Below, piece after piece: positions 28,501-42,829 of a DNA stretch of 64,000 nucleotides. The DNA lies in the NCBI GenBank assembly GCA_921293015.1, contig OV121097.1, forward strand, positions 33,729,929 to 33,793,928, written 5' to 3'. Source of the stretch: Phorcus lineatus (lineage: Eukaryota > Mollusca > Gastropoda > Trochida > Trochidae). The notes beneath the pieces are model-generated. The model made no database searches, was not told the DNA's origin, and worked only from the letters and a program-made list of their open reading frames with translations. Both the position numbers and the translations under genes were made by a program. Positions within the stretch are counted from its first letter, which is position 1. Each line of letters starts with the position of its first letter.

Positions 28501-30100
28501 GCCGATTTTGACCAAAATCGCGGAAAAAGACTTAGTCGAAAATATGCATATTGTTGTAGCGAGCGTGATAACTTTCTTAAAAATGCATATTTCTAAACCA
28601 AACTTTCATCAAATGTACATCACAATGTGTTCTATCGATTGAGCAATACGAATTTCCTGTCAGATTCTTGGTTTGGGCTCCAAAATCGAGCTTAAACAGG
28701 TCCAGATAGCCGATTTTGACCAAAATCGCAAAAAAAGACTAAGTCGAATATATGCATATTGTTGTAGCGAGCGTGATAACTTTCTTAAAAATGCATATTT
28801 CTAAACCAAACTTTCATCAAATGTACATCACAATGTGTTCTATCGATTGAGCAATAAAAAATTCCTGTCAGATTCTTGGTTTGGGCTCCAGATTCGAGCT
28901 TAAACAGGTCCAGATAGCCGATTTTGACCAAAATCGCAGAAAAAGACTAAGTCGAATATATGCATATTGTTGTAGCGAGCGTGATAACTTTCTTAAAAAT
29001 GCATATTTCTGAACCAAACTTTCATCAAATGTACATCACAATGTGTTCTATCGATTGAGCAATAAAAAATTCCTGTCAGATTATTGGTATGGGCTCCAGA
29101 TTCGAGCTTAAACAGGTCCAGATAGCCGATTTTGACCAAAATCGCAGAAAAAGACTAAGTCAAATATATGCATATTGTTGTAGCGAGCGTGATAACTTTC
29201 TTAAAAATGCATATTTCTAAACCAAACTTTCATCAAATGTACATCACAATGTGTTCTATCGATTGAGCAATAAAAAATTCCTGTCAGATTATTGGTATGG
29301 GCTCCAGATTCGAGCTTAAACAGGTCCAGATAGCCGATTTTGACCAAAATCGCAGAAAAAGACTAAGTCGAATATATGCATATTGTTGTAGCGAGCGTGA
29401 TAACTTTCTTAAAAATGCATATTTCTAAACCAAACTTTCATCAAATGTACATCACAATGTGTTCTATCGATTGAGCACTACGAATTTCCTGTCAGATTCT
29501 TGGTATGGGCTCCAGATTCGAGCTTAAACAGGTCCAGATAGCCGATTTTGACCAAAATCGCGGAAAAAGACTAAGTCGAAAATATGCATATTGTTGTAGC
29601 GAGCGTGATAACTTTCTTAAAAATGCATATTTCTAAACCAAACTTTCATCAAATGTACATTACAATGTGTTCTATCGATTGAGCAAAAAAAATTCATGTC
29701 AGATTCTTGGTATGGGCTCCAGATTCGAGCTTAAACAGGTCCACATAGCCGATTTTGACCAAAATCGCGGAAAAAGACTAAGTCAAATATATGCATATTG
29801 TTGTAGCGAGCGTGATAACTTTCTTAAAAATGCATATTTCTGAACCAAACTTTCATCAAATGTACATCACAATGTGTTCTATCGATTGAGCAATAAAAAA
29901 TTCCTGTCAGATTATTGGTATGGGCTCCAGATTCGAGCTTAAACAGGTCCACATAGCCGATTTTGACCAAAATCGCGGAAAAAGACTAAGTCGAATATAT
30001 GCATATTGTTGTAGCGAGCGTGATAACTTTCTTAAAAATGCATATTTCTAAACCAAACTTTCATCAAATGTACATTACAATGTGTTCTATCGATTGAGCA
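25590..30100. repeat. Triplicated satellite block, copy 1
   Basis: The block is marked by GCAATATTCTAAACC monomers (25,671; 26,711; 27,961), CTCCGAAATCG (25,975), CATTAAATGT (about 26,319), GACCACAATC (about 27,678), CGCAAAAAAAGAC (about 28,727) and GAGCAAAAAAAATTC (29,681). The same series recurs near 36.6-41.3 kb and 45.8-50.1 kb. All units remain in one orientation. Confidence 0.85.
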
Positions 30101-31790
30101 ATAAAAAATTCCTGTCAGATTCTTGGTATGGGCTCCAGATTCGAGCTTAAACAGGTCCACATAGCCGATTTTGACCAAAATCGCAGAAAAAGACTAAGTC
30201 AAATATATGCATATTGTTGTAGCGAGCGTGATAACTTTCTTAAAAATGCATATTTCTGAACCAAACTTTCATCAAATGTACATCACAATGTGTTCTATCG
30301 ATTGAGCAATAAAAAATTCCTGTCAGATTCTTAATATGGGCTCCAGATTCGAGCTTAAACAGGTCCAGATAGCCGATTTTGACCAAAATCGCGGAAAAAG
30401 ACTAAGTCGAATATATGCATATTGTTGTAGCGAGCGTGATAACTTTCTTAAAAATGCATATTTCTAAACCAAACTTTCATCAAATGTACATCACAATGTG
30501 TTCTATCGATTGAGCAATACGAATTTCCTGTCAGATTCTTGGTATGGGCTCCAGATTCGAGCTTAAACAGGTCCAGATAGCCGATTTTGACCAAAATCGC
30601 AGAAAAAGACTAAGTCGAATATATGCATATTGTTGTAGCGAGCGTGATAACTTTCTTAAAAATGCATATTTCTAAACCAAACTTTCATCAAATGTACATC
30701 ACAATGTGTTCTATCGATTGAGCACTACGAATTTCCTGTCAGATTCTTGGTATGGGCTCCAGATTCGAGCTTAAACAGGTCCAGATAGCCGATTTTGACC
30801 AAAATCGCGGAAAAAGACTAAGTCGAAAATATGCATATTGTTGTAGCGAGCGTGATAACTTTCTTAAAAATGCATATTTCTAAACCAAACTTTCATCAAA
30901 TGTACATTACAATGTGTTCTATCGATTGAGCAAAAAAAATTCATGTCAGATTCTTGGTATGGGCTCCAGATTCGAGCTTAAACAGGTCCACATAGCCGAT
31001 TTTGACCAAAATCGCGGAAAAAGACTAAGTCAAATATATGCATATTGTTGTAGCGAGCGTGATAACTTTCTTAAAAATGCATATTTCTGAACCAAACTTT
31101 CATCAAATGTACATCACAATGTGTTCTATCGATTGAGCAATAAAAAATTCCTGTCAGATTATTGGTATGGGCTCCAGATTCGAGCTTAAACAGGTCCACA
31201 TAGCCGATTTTGACCAAAATCGCGGAAAAAGACTAAGTCGAATATATGCATATTGTTGTAGCGAGCGTGATAACTTTCTTAAAAATGCATATTTCTAAAC
31301 CAAACTTTCATCAAATGTACATTACAATGTGTTCTATCGATTGAGCAATAAAAAATTCCTGTCAGATTCTTGGTATGGGCTCCAGATTCGAGCTTAAACA
31401 GGTCCACATAGCCGATTTTGACCAAAATCGCAGAAAAAGACTAAGTCAAATATATGCATATTGTTGTAGCGAGCGTGATAACTTTCTTAAAAATGCATAT
31501 TTCTGAACCAAACTTTCATCAAATGTACATCACAATGTGTTCTATCGATTGAGCAATAAAAAATTCCTGTCAGATTCTTAATATGGGCTCCAGATTCGAG
31601 CTTAAACAGGTCCAGATAGCCGATTTTGACCAAAATCGCGGAAAAAGACTAAGTCGAATATATGCATATTGTTGTAGCGAGCGTGATAACTTTCTTAAAA
31701 ATGCATATTTCTAAACCAAACTTTCATCAAATGTACATCACAATGTGTTCTATCGATTGAGCAATACGAATTTCCTGTCAGATTCTTGGT
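29310..31790. repeat. Six-monomer higher-order repeat, two tandem copies of 1,247 bp
   Basis: CACTACGAATTTCC occurs at 29,476 and 30,723, and CAAAAAAAATTCATG at 29,684 and 30,931, each exactly 1,247 bp apart (six monomers minus the one base lost in that A run). The intervening variants also agree. The copies span about 29,310-30,545 and 30,557-31,790. Confidence 0.82.
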
Positions 31791-32400
31791 TTGGGCTCCA
31801 TATTCGAGCTTAAACAGGTCCAGATAGCCGATTTTGACCAAAATCGCGGAAAAAGACTAAGTCGAATATATGCATATTGTTGTAGCGAGCGTGATAACTT
31901 TCTTAAAAATGCATATTTCTAAACCAAACTTTCATCAAATTTACATCACAATGTGTTCTATCGATTGAGCAATAAAAGATTCCTGTCAGATTATTGGTAT
32001 GGGCTCCAGATTCGAGCTTAAACAGGTCCAGATAGCCGATTTTGATTAAAATCGCAGAAAAAGACCAAGTGGAATATATGCATATTGTTGTAGCGAGCGT
32101 GATAACTTTCTTAAAAATGCATATTTCTAAACCAAACTTTCATCAAATGTACATCACAATGTGTTCTATCGATTGAGCAATAAACAATTCCTGTCAGATT
32201 CTTGGTATGGGCTCCAGATTCGAGCTTAAACAGGTCCAGATAGCCGATTTTGACCAAAATCGCGGAAAAAGACTAAGTCGAATATATGCATATTGTTGTA
32301 GCGAGCGTGATAACTTTCTTAAAAATGCATATTTCTAAACCAAACTTTCATCAAATGTACATCACAATGTGTTCTATCGATTGAGCAATAAACAATTCCT
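30550..32400. repeat. Duplicated satellite block, copy 1 (offset 12,270 bp)
   Basis: Rare variants CTCCATATTCG, ATCAAATTTACATC (31,935) and the pair GATTAAAATC/CAAGTGGAATA (about 32,043 on) all recur 12,270 bp further on. That is 59 monomers minus two bases. Confidence 0.85.
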
Positions 32401-32639
32401 GTCAGATTATTGGTATGGGCTCCAGATTCGAGCTTAAACAGGTCCAGATAGCCGATTTTGACCAAAATCGCGGAAAAAGACTAAGTCGAAAATATGCATA
32501 TTGTTGTAGCGAGCGTGATAACTTTCTTAAAAATGCATATTTCTAAACCAAACTTTCATCAAATGTACATCACAATGTGTTCTATCGATTGAGCACTACG
32601 AATTTCCTGTCAGATTCTTGGTTTGGGCTCCAGATTTGA

Positions 32640-35600
32640 GCTTAAACAGGTCCAGATAGCCGATTTTGACCAAAATCGCGGAAAAAGACTAAGTCGAATA
32701 TATGCATATTGTTGTAGCGAGCGTGATAACTTTCTTAAAAATGCATATTTCTAAACCAAACTTTCATCAAATGTACATCACAATGTGTTCTATCGATTGA
32801 GCAATAAAAAATTCCTGTCAGATTCTTGGTATGGGCTCCAGATTCGAGCTTAAACAGGTCCACATAGCCGATTTTGACCAAAATCGCAGAAAAAGACTAA
32901 GTCAAATATATGCATATTGTTGTAGCGAGCGTGATAACTTTCTTAAAAATGCATATTTCTGAACCAAACTTTCATCAAATGTACATCACAATGTGTTCTA
33001 TCGATTGAGCAATAAAAAATTCCTGTCAGATTCTTGGTATGGGCTCCAGATTCGAGCTTAAACAGGTCCAGATAGCCGATTTTGACCAAAATCGCAGAAA
33101 AAGACTAAGTCAAATATATGCATATTGTTGTAGCGAGCGTGATAACTTTCTTAAAAATGCATATTTCTAAACCAAACTTTCATCAAATGTACTTTACAAT
33201 GTGTTCTATCGATTGAGCAATAAAAAATTCCTGTCAGATTCTTGGTATGGGCTCCAGATTCGAGCTTAAACAGGTCCACATAGCCGATTTTGACGAAAAT
33301 CGCAGAAAAAGACTAAGTCAAATATATGCATATTGTTGTAGCGAGCGTGATAACTTTCTTAAAAATGCATATTTCTAAACCAAACTTTCATCAAATGTAC
33401 ATCACAATGTGTTCTATCGATTGAGCAATAAACAGTTCTTGTCAGATTTTTGGTATGGGCTCCAGATTCGAGCTTAAACAGGTCCAGATAGCCGATTTTG
33501 ACCAAAATCGCAGAAAAAGACCAAGTCGAATATATGCATATTGTTGTAGCGAGCGTGATAACTTTCTTAAAAATGCATATTTCTAAACCAAACTTTCATC
33601 AAATGTACACCACAATGTGTTCTATCGATTGAGCACTACGAATTTCCTGTCAGATTCTTGGTTTGGGCTCCAGATTCGAGCTTAAACAGGTCCAGATAGC
33701 CGATTTTGACCAAAATCGCGGAAAAAGACTAAGTCAAATATATGCATATTGTTGTAGCGAGCGTGATAACTTTCTTAAAAATGCATATTTCTGAACCAAA
33801 CTTTCATCAAATGTACATCACAATGTGTTCTATCGATTGAGCAATAAAAAATTCCTGTCAGATTCTTAATATGGGCTCCAGATTCGAGCTTAAACAGGTC
33901 CAGATAGCCTATTTTGACCAAAATCGCGGAAAAAGACTAAGTCGAATATATGAATATTGTTGTAGCGAGCGTGATAACTTTCTTAAAAATGCATATTTCT
34001 AAACCAAACTTTCATCAAATGTACATCACAATGTGTTCTATCGATTGAGCAATAAAAAATTCCTGTCAGATTCATGGTATGGGCTCCAGATTCGAGCTTA
34101 AACAGGTCCACATAGCCGATTTTGACCAAAATCGCAGAAAAAGACTAAGTCGAATATATGCATATTGTTGTAGCGAGCGTGATAACTTTCTTAAAAATGC
34201 ATATTTCTAAACCAAACTTTCATCAAATGTACATCACAATGTGTTCTATCGATTGAGCAATAAACAATTCCTGTCAGATTCTTGGTATGGGCTCCAGATT
34301 CGAGCTTAAACAGGTCCAGATAGCCGATTTTGACCAAAATCGCGGAAAAAGACTAAGTCGAATATATGCATATTGTTGTAGCGAGCGTGATAACTTTCTT
34401 AAAAATGCATATTTCTAAACCAAACTTTCATCAAATGTACATCACAATGTGTTCTATCGATTGAGCAATAAACAATTCCTGTCAGATTATTGGTATGGGC
34501 TCCAGATTCGAGCTTAAACAGGTCCAGATAGCCGATTTTGACCAAAATCGCGGAAAAAGACTAAGTCGAAAATATGCATATTGTTGTAGCGAGCGTGATA
34601 ACTTTCTTAAAAATGCATATTTCTAAACCAAACTTTCATCAAATGTACATCACAATGTGTTCTATCGATTGAGCAATAAAAAATTCCTGTCAGATTCTTG
34701 GTATGGGCTCCAGATTCGAGCTTAAACAGGTCCACATAGCCGATTTTGACCAAAATCGCGGAAAAAGACTAAGTCAAATATATGCAAATTGTTGTAGCGA
34801 GCGTGATAACTTTCTTAAAAATGCATATTTCTAAACCAAACTTTCATCAAATGTACATCACAATGTGTTCTATCGATTGAGCACTACGAATTTCCTGCCA
34901 GATTATTGGTATGGGCTCCAGATTCGAGCTTAAACAGGTCCAGATAGCCGATTTTGACCAAAATCGCGGAAAAAGACTAAGTCGAATATATGCATATTGT
35001 TGTAGCGAGCGTGATAACTTTCTTAAAAATGCATATTTCTAAACCAAACTTTCATCAAATGTACATCACAATGTGTTCTATCGATTGAGCAATAAACAAT
35101 TCCTGTCAGATTATTGGTATGGGCTCCAGATTCGAGCTTAAACAGGTCCAGATAGCCGATTTTGACCAAAATCGCAGAAAAAGACTAAGTCAAATATATG
35201 CAAATTGTTGTAGCGAGCGTGATAACTTTCTTAAAAATGCATATTTCTAAACCAAACTTTCATCAAATGTACATCACAATGTGTTCTATCGATTGAGCAA
35301 TAAAAAATTCCTGTCAGATTCTTGGTATGGGCTCCAGATTCGAGCTTAAACAGGTCCAGATAGCCGATTTTGACCAAAATCGCAGAAAAAGACTAAGTCG
35401 AAAATATGCATATTGTTGTAGCGAGCGTGATAACTTTCTTAAAAATGCATATTTCTAAACCAAACTTTCATCAAATGTACATTACAATGTGTTCTATCGA
35501 TTGAGCAATAAAAAATTCCTGTCAGATTCTTGGTATGGGCTCCAGATTCGAGCTTAAACAGGTCCACATAGCCGATTTTGACCAAAATCGCGGAAAAAGA

Positions 35601-35800
35601 CTAAGTCAAATATATGCATATTGTTGTAGCGAGCGTGATAACTTTCTTAAAAATGCATATTTCTGAACCAAACTTTCATCAAATGTACATCACAATGTGT
35701 TCTATCGATTGAGCAATAAAAAATTCCTGTCAGATTCTTAATATGGGCTCCAGATTCGAGCTTAAACAGGTCCAGATAGCCGATTTTGACCAAAATCGCG
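32640..35800. repeat. Duplicated satellite block, copy 2 (offset 10,606 bp)
   Basis: Second copy of the block at 22,030-25,200, sharing its rare variants in order. The match fades after about 35,800, where copy 1 continues with GTCAAATA and GAGAGCG but copy 2 does not. Confidence 0.85.
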
Positions 35801-36609
35801 GAAAAAGACTAAGTCGAATATATGCATATTGTTGTAGCGAGCGTGATAACTTTCTTAAAAATGCATATTTCTAAACCAAACTTTCATCAAATGTACATCA
35901 CAATGTGTTCTATCGATTGAGCAATAAACAATTCCTGTCAGATTATTGGTATGGGCTCCAGATTCGAGCTTAAACAGGTCCAGATAGCCGATTTTGACCA
36001 AAATCGCAGAAAAAGACTAAGTCAAATATATGCAAATTGTTGTAGCGAGCGTGATAACTTTCTTAAAAATGCATATTTCTAAACCAAACTTTCATCAAAT
36101 GTACATCACAATGTGTTCTATCGATTGAGCAATAAAAAATTCCTGTCAGATTCTTGGTATGGGCTCCAGATTCGAGCTTAAACAGGTCCAGATAGCCGAT
36201 TTTGACCAAAATCGCGGAAAAAGACTAAGTCGAAAATATGCATATTGTTGTAGCGAGCGTGATAACTTTCTTAAAAATGCATATTTCTAAACCAAACTTT
36301 CATCAAATGTACATTACAATGTGTTCTATCGATTGAGAAATAAAAAATTCCTGTCAGATTCTTGGTATGGGCTCCAGATTCGAGCTTAAACAGGTCCACA
36401 TAGCCGATTTTGACCAAAATCGCAGAAAAAGACTAAGTCAAATATATGCATATTGTTGTAGCGAGCGTGATAACTTTCTTAAAAATGCATATTTCTGAAC
36501 CAAACTTTCATCAAATGTACATCACAATGTGTTCTATCGATTGAGCAATAAAAAATTCCTGTCAGATTCTTAATATGGGCTCCAGATTCGAGCTTAAACA
36601 GGTCCACAT

Positions 36610-39600
36610 AGCCGATTTTGACCAAAATCGCAGAAAAAGACCAAGTCGAATATATGCATATTGTTGTAGCGAGCGTGATAACTTTCTTAAAAATGCAATA
36701 TTCTAAACCAAACTTTCATCAAATGTACATCACAATGTGTTCTATCGATTGAGCACTACGAATTTCCTGTCAGATTCTTGGTTTGGGCTCCAGATTCGAG
36801 CTTAAACAGGTCCAGATAGACGATTTTGACCAAAATCGCAGAAAAAGACTAAGTCAAATATATGCATATTGTTGTAGCGAGCGTGATAACTTTCTTAAAA
36901 ATGCATATTTCTAAACCAAACTTTCATCAAATGTACATCACAATGTGTTCTATCGATTGAGCAATACGAATTTCCTGTCAGATTCTTGGTTTGGGCTCCG
37001 AAATCGAGCTTAAACAGGTCCAGATAGCCGATTTTGACCAAAATCGCAAAAAAAGACTAAGTCGAATATATGCATATTGTTGTAGCGAGCGTGATAACTT
37101 TCTTAAAAATGCATATTTCTAAACCAAACTTTCATCAAATGTACATCACAATGTGTTCTATCGATTGAGCAATAAAAAATTCCTGTCAGATTATTGGTAT
37201 GGGCTCCAGATTCGAGCTTAAACAGGTCCAGATAGCCGATTTTGACCAAAATCGCAGAAAAAGACTAAGTCAAATATATGCATATTGTTGTAGCGAGCGT
37301 GATAACTTTCTTAAAAATGCATATTTCTAAACCAAACTTTCATTAAATGTACATCACAATGTGTTCTATCGATTGAGCAATAAAAAATTCCTGTCAGATT
37401 CTTGGTTTGGGCTCCAGATTCGAGCTTAAACAGGTCCAGATAGCCGATTTTGACCAAAATCGCAGAAAAAGACTAAGTCGAATATATGCATATTGTTGTA
37501 GCGAGCGTGATAACTTTCTTAAAAATGCATATTTCTAAACCAAACTTTCATCAAATGTACATCACAATGTGTTCTATCGATTGAGCAATAAAAAATTCCT
37601 GTCAGATTATTGGTATGGGCTCCAGATTCGAGCTTAAACAGGTCCAGATAGCCGATTTTGACCAAAATCGCAGAAAAAGACTAAGTCAAATATATGCATA
37701 TTGTTGTAGCGAGCGTGATAACTTTCTTAAAAATGCAATATTCTAAACCAAACTTTCATCAAATGTACATCACAATGTGTTCTATCGATTGAGCACTACG
37801 AATTTCCTGTCAGATTCTTGGTTTGGGCTCCAGATTCGAGCTTAAACAGGTCCAGATAGCCGATTTTGACCAAAATCGCAGAAAAAGACTAAGTCAAATA
37901 TATGCATATTGTTGTAGCGAGCGTGATAACTTTCTTAAAAATGCATATTTCTAAACCAAACTTTCATCAAATGTACATCACAATGTGTTCTATCGATTGA
38001 GCAATAAACAATTCCTGTCAGATTATTGGTATGGGCTCCAGATTCGAGCTTAAACAGGTCCAGATAGCCGATTTTGACCAAAATCGCGGAAAAAGACTAA
38101 GTCGAATATATGCATATTGTTGTAGCGAGCGTGATAACTTTCTTAAAAATGCATATTTCTAAACCAAACTTTCATCAAATGTACATCACAATGTGTTCTA
38201 TCGATTGAGCAATAAAAAATTCCTGTCAGATTATTGGTATGGGCTCCAGATTCGAGCTTAAACAGGTCCAGATAGCCGATTTTGACCAAAATCGCGGAAA
38301 AAGACTTAGTCGAAAATATGCATATTGTTGTAGCGAGCGTGATAACTTTCTTAAAAATGCATATTTCTAAACCAAACTTTCATCAAATGTACATCACAAT
38401 GTGTTCTATCGATTGAGCAATACGAATTTCCTGTCAGATTCTTGGTTTGGGCTCCAAAATCGAGCTTAAACAGGTCCAGATAGCCGATTTTGACCAAAAT
38501 CGCGGAAAAAGACTTAGTCGAATATATGCATATTGTTGTAGCGAGCGTGATAACTTTCTTAAAAATGCATATTTCTAAACCAAACTTTCATCAAATGTAC
38601 ATCACAATGTGTTCTATCGATTGAGCAATAAAAAATTCCTGTCAGATTCTTGGTATGGGCTCCAGATTCGAGCTTAAACAGGTCCAGATAGCCGATTTTG
38701 ACCACAATCGCGGAAAAAGACTAAGTCGAATATATGCATATTGTTGTAGCAAGCGTGATAACTTTCTTAAAAATGCATATTTCTGAACCAAACTTTCATC
38801 AAATGTACATCACAATGTGTTCTATCGATTGAGCAATAAACAATTCCTGTCAGATTCTTGGTATGGGCTCCAGATTCGAGCTTAAACAGGTCCACATAGC
38901 CGATTTTGACCAAAATCGCGGAAAAAGACCAAGTCGAATATATGCATATTGTTGTAGCGAGCGTGATAACTTTCTTAAAAATGCAATATTCTAAACCAAA
39001 CTTTCATCAAATGTACATCACAATGTGTTCTATCGATTGAGCACTACGAATTTCCTGTCAGATTCTTGGTTTGGGCTCCAGATTCGAGCTTAAACAGGTC
39101 CAGATAGCCGATTTTGACCAAAATCGCAGAAAAAGACTAAGTCAAATATATGCATATTGTTGTAGCGAGCGTGATAACTTTCTTAAAAATGCATATTTCT
39201 AAACCAAACTTTCATCAAATGTACATCACAATGTGTTCTATCGATTGAGCAATAAACAATTCCTGTCAGATTATTGGTATGGGCTCCAGATTCGAGCTTA
39301 AACAGGTCCAGATAGCCGATTTTGACCAAAATCGCGGAAAAAGACTAAGTCGAATATATGCATATTGTTGTAGCGAGCGTGATAACTTTCTTAAAAATGC
39401 ATATTTCTAAACCAAACTTTCATCAAATGTACATCACAATGTGTTCTATCGATTGAGCAATAAAAAATTCCTGTCAGATTATTGGTATGGGCTCCAGATT
39501 CGAGCTTAAACAGGTCCAGATAGCCGATTTTGACCAAAATCGCGGAAAAAGACTTAGTCGAAAATATGCATATTGTTGTAGCGAGCGTGATAACTTTCTT

Positions 39601-41330
39601 AAAAATGCATATTTCTAAACCAAACTTTCATCAAATGTACATCACAATGTGTTCTATCGATTGAGCAATACGAATTTCCTGTCAGATTCTTGGTTTGGGC
39701 TCCAAAATCGAGCTTAAACAGGTCCAGATAGCCGATTTTGACCAAAATCGCAAAAAAAGACTAAGTCGAATATATGCATATTGTTGTAGCGAGCGTGATA
39801 ACTTTCTTAAAAATGCATATTTCTAAACCAAACTTTCATCAAATGTACATCACAATGTGTTCTATCGATTGAGCAATAAAAAATTCCTGTCAGATTATTG
39901 GTATGGGCTCCAGATTCGAGCTTAAACAGGTCCAGATAGCCGATTTTGACCAAAATCGCAGAAAAAGACTAAGTCAAATATATGCATATTGTTGTAGCGA
40001 GCGTGATAACTTTCTTAAAAATGCATATTTCTAAACCAAACTTTCATCAAATGTACATCACAATGTGTTCTATCGATTGAGCAATAAAAAATTCCTGTCA
40101 GATTCTTGGTTTGGGCTCCAGATTCGAGCTTAAACAGGTCCAGATAGCCGATTTTGACCAAAATCGCAGAAAAAGACTAAGTCGAATATATGCATATTGT
40201 TGTAGCGAGCGTGATAACTTTCTTAAAAATGCATATTTCTGAACCAAACTTTCATCAAATGTACATCACAATGTGTTCTATCGATTGAGCAATAAAAAAT
40301 TCCTGTCAGATTATTGGTATGGGCTCCAGATTCGAGCTTAAACAGGTCCAGATAGCCGATTTTGACCAAAATCGCAGAAAAAGACTAAGTCAAATATATG
40401 CATATTGTTGTAGCGAGCGTGATAACTTTCTTAAAAATGCATATTTCTAAACCAAACTTTCATCAAATGTACATCACAATGTGTTCTATCGATTGAGCAA
40501 TAAAAAATTCCTGTCAGATTATTGGTATGGGCTCCAGATTCGAGCTTAAACAGGTCCAGATAGCCGATTTTGACCAAAATCGCAGAAAAAGACTAAGTCG
40601 AATATATGCATATTGTTGTAGCGAGCGTGATAACTTTCTTAAAAATGCATATTTCTAAACCAAACTTTCATCAAATGTACATCACAATGTGTTCTATCGA
40701 TTGAGCACTACGAATTTCCTGTCAGATTCTTGGTATGGGCTCCAGATTCGAGCTTAAACAGGTCCAGATAGCCGATTTTGACCAAAATCGCGGAAAAAGA
40801 CTAAGTCGAAAATATGCATATTGTTGTAGCGAGCGTGATAACTTTCTTAAAAATGCATATTTCTAAACCAAACTTTCATCAAATGTACATTACAATGTGT
40901 TCTATCGATTGAGCAAAAAAAATTCCTGTCAGATTCTTGGTATGGGCTCCAGATTCGAGCTTAAACAGGTCCACATAGCCGATTTTGACCAAAATCGCGG
41001 AAAAAGACTAAGTCAAATATATGCATATTGTTGTAGCGAGCGTGATAACTTTCTTAAAAATGCATATTTCTGAACCAAACTTTCATCAAATGTACATCAT
41101 AATGTGTTCTATCGATTGAGCAATAAAAAATTCCTGTCAGATTATTGGTATGGGCTCCAGATTCGAGCTTAAACAGGTCCACATAGCCGATTTTGACCAA
41201 AATCGCGGAAAAAGACTAAGTCGAAAATATGCATATTGTTGTAGCGAGCGTGATAACTTTCTTAAAAATGCATATTTCTAAACCAAACTTTCATCAAATG
41301 TACATTACAATGTGTTCTATCGATTGAGCA
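36610..41330. repeat. Triplicated satellite block, copy 2
   Basis: Markers lie at a constant offset of 11,022 bp from copy 1 up to about 39,890. From there one extra monomer is present and the offset becomes 11,230 bp. The match ends near 41,330, where copy 1 continues with CACATAG/GTCAAATA and this copy does not. Confidence 0.85.
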
Positions 41331-42829
41331 ATAAAAAATTCCTGTCAGATTCTTGGTTTGGGCTCCAGATTCGAGCTTAAACAGGTCCAGATAGCCGATT
41401 TTGACCAAAATCGCGGAAAAAGACTAAGTCGAAAATATGCATATTGTTGTAGCGAGCGTGATAACTTTCTTAAAAATGCATATTTCTAAACCAAACTTTC
41501 ATCAAATGTACATCACAATGTGTTCTATCGATTGAGCAATACGAATTTCCTGTCAGATTCTTGGTTTGGGCTCCAGATTCGAGCTTAAACAGGTCCAGAT
41601 AGCCGATTTTGACCAAAATCGCGGAAAAAGACTAAGTCGAATATATGCATATTGTTGTAGCGAGCGTGATAACTTTCTTAAAAATGCATATTTCTAAACC
41701 AAACATTCATCAAATGTACATCACAATGTGTTCTATCGATTGAGCAATACGAATTTCCTGTCAGATTCTTGGTTTGGGCTCCAAAATCGAGCTTAAACAG
41801 GTCCAGATAGCCGATTTTGACCAAAATCGCAGAAAAAGACTAAGTCGAATATATGCATATTGTTGTAGAGAGCGTGATAACTTTCTTAAAAATGCATATT
41901 TCTAAACCAAACTTTCATCAAATGTACATCACAATGTGTTCTATCGATTGAGCAATACGAATTTCCTGTCAGATTCTTGGTTTGGGCTCCAGATTCGAGC
42001 TTAAACAGGTCCAGATAGCCGATTTTGACCAAAATCGCGGAAAAAGACTAAGTCGAATATATGCATATTGTTGTAGCGAGCGTGATAACTTTCTTAAAAA
42101 TGCATATTTCTAAACCAAACTTTCATCAAATGTACATCACAATGTGTTCTATCGATTGAGCAATAAAAAATTCCTGTCAGATTATTGGTATGGGCTCCAG
42201 ATTCGAGCTTAAACAGGTCCAGATAGCCGATTTTGACCAAAATCGCAGAAAAAGACTAAGTCAAATATATGCATATTGTTGTAGCGAGCGTGATAACTTT
42301 CTTAAAAATGCATATTTCTAAACCAAACTTTCATCAAATGTACATCACAATGTGTTCTATCGATTGAGCAATAAAAAATTCCTGTCAGATTCTTGGTTTG
42401 GGCTCCAGATTCGAGCTTAAACAGGTCCAGATAGCCGATTTTGACCAAAATCGCAGAAAAAGACTAAGTCGAATATATGCATATTGTTGTAGCGAGCGTG
42501 ATAACTTTCTTAAAAATGCATATTTCTGAACCAAACTTTCATCAAATGTACATCACAATGTGTTCTATCGATTGAGCAATAAAAAATTCCTGTCAGATTA
42601 TTGGTATGGGCTCCAGATTCGAGCTTAAACAGGTCCAGATAGCCGATTTTGACCAAAATCGCAGAAAAAGACTAAGTCAAATATATGCATATTGTTGTAG
42701 CGAGCGTGATAACTTTCTTAAAAATGCATATTTCTAAACCAAACTTTCATCAAATGTACATCACAATGTGTTCTATCGATTGAGCAATAAAAAATTCCTG
42801 TCAGATTATTGGTATGGGCTCCAGATTCG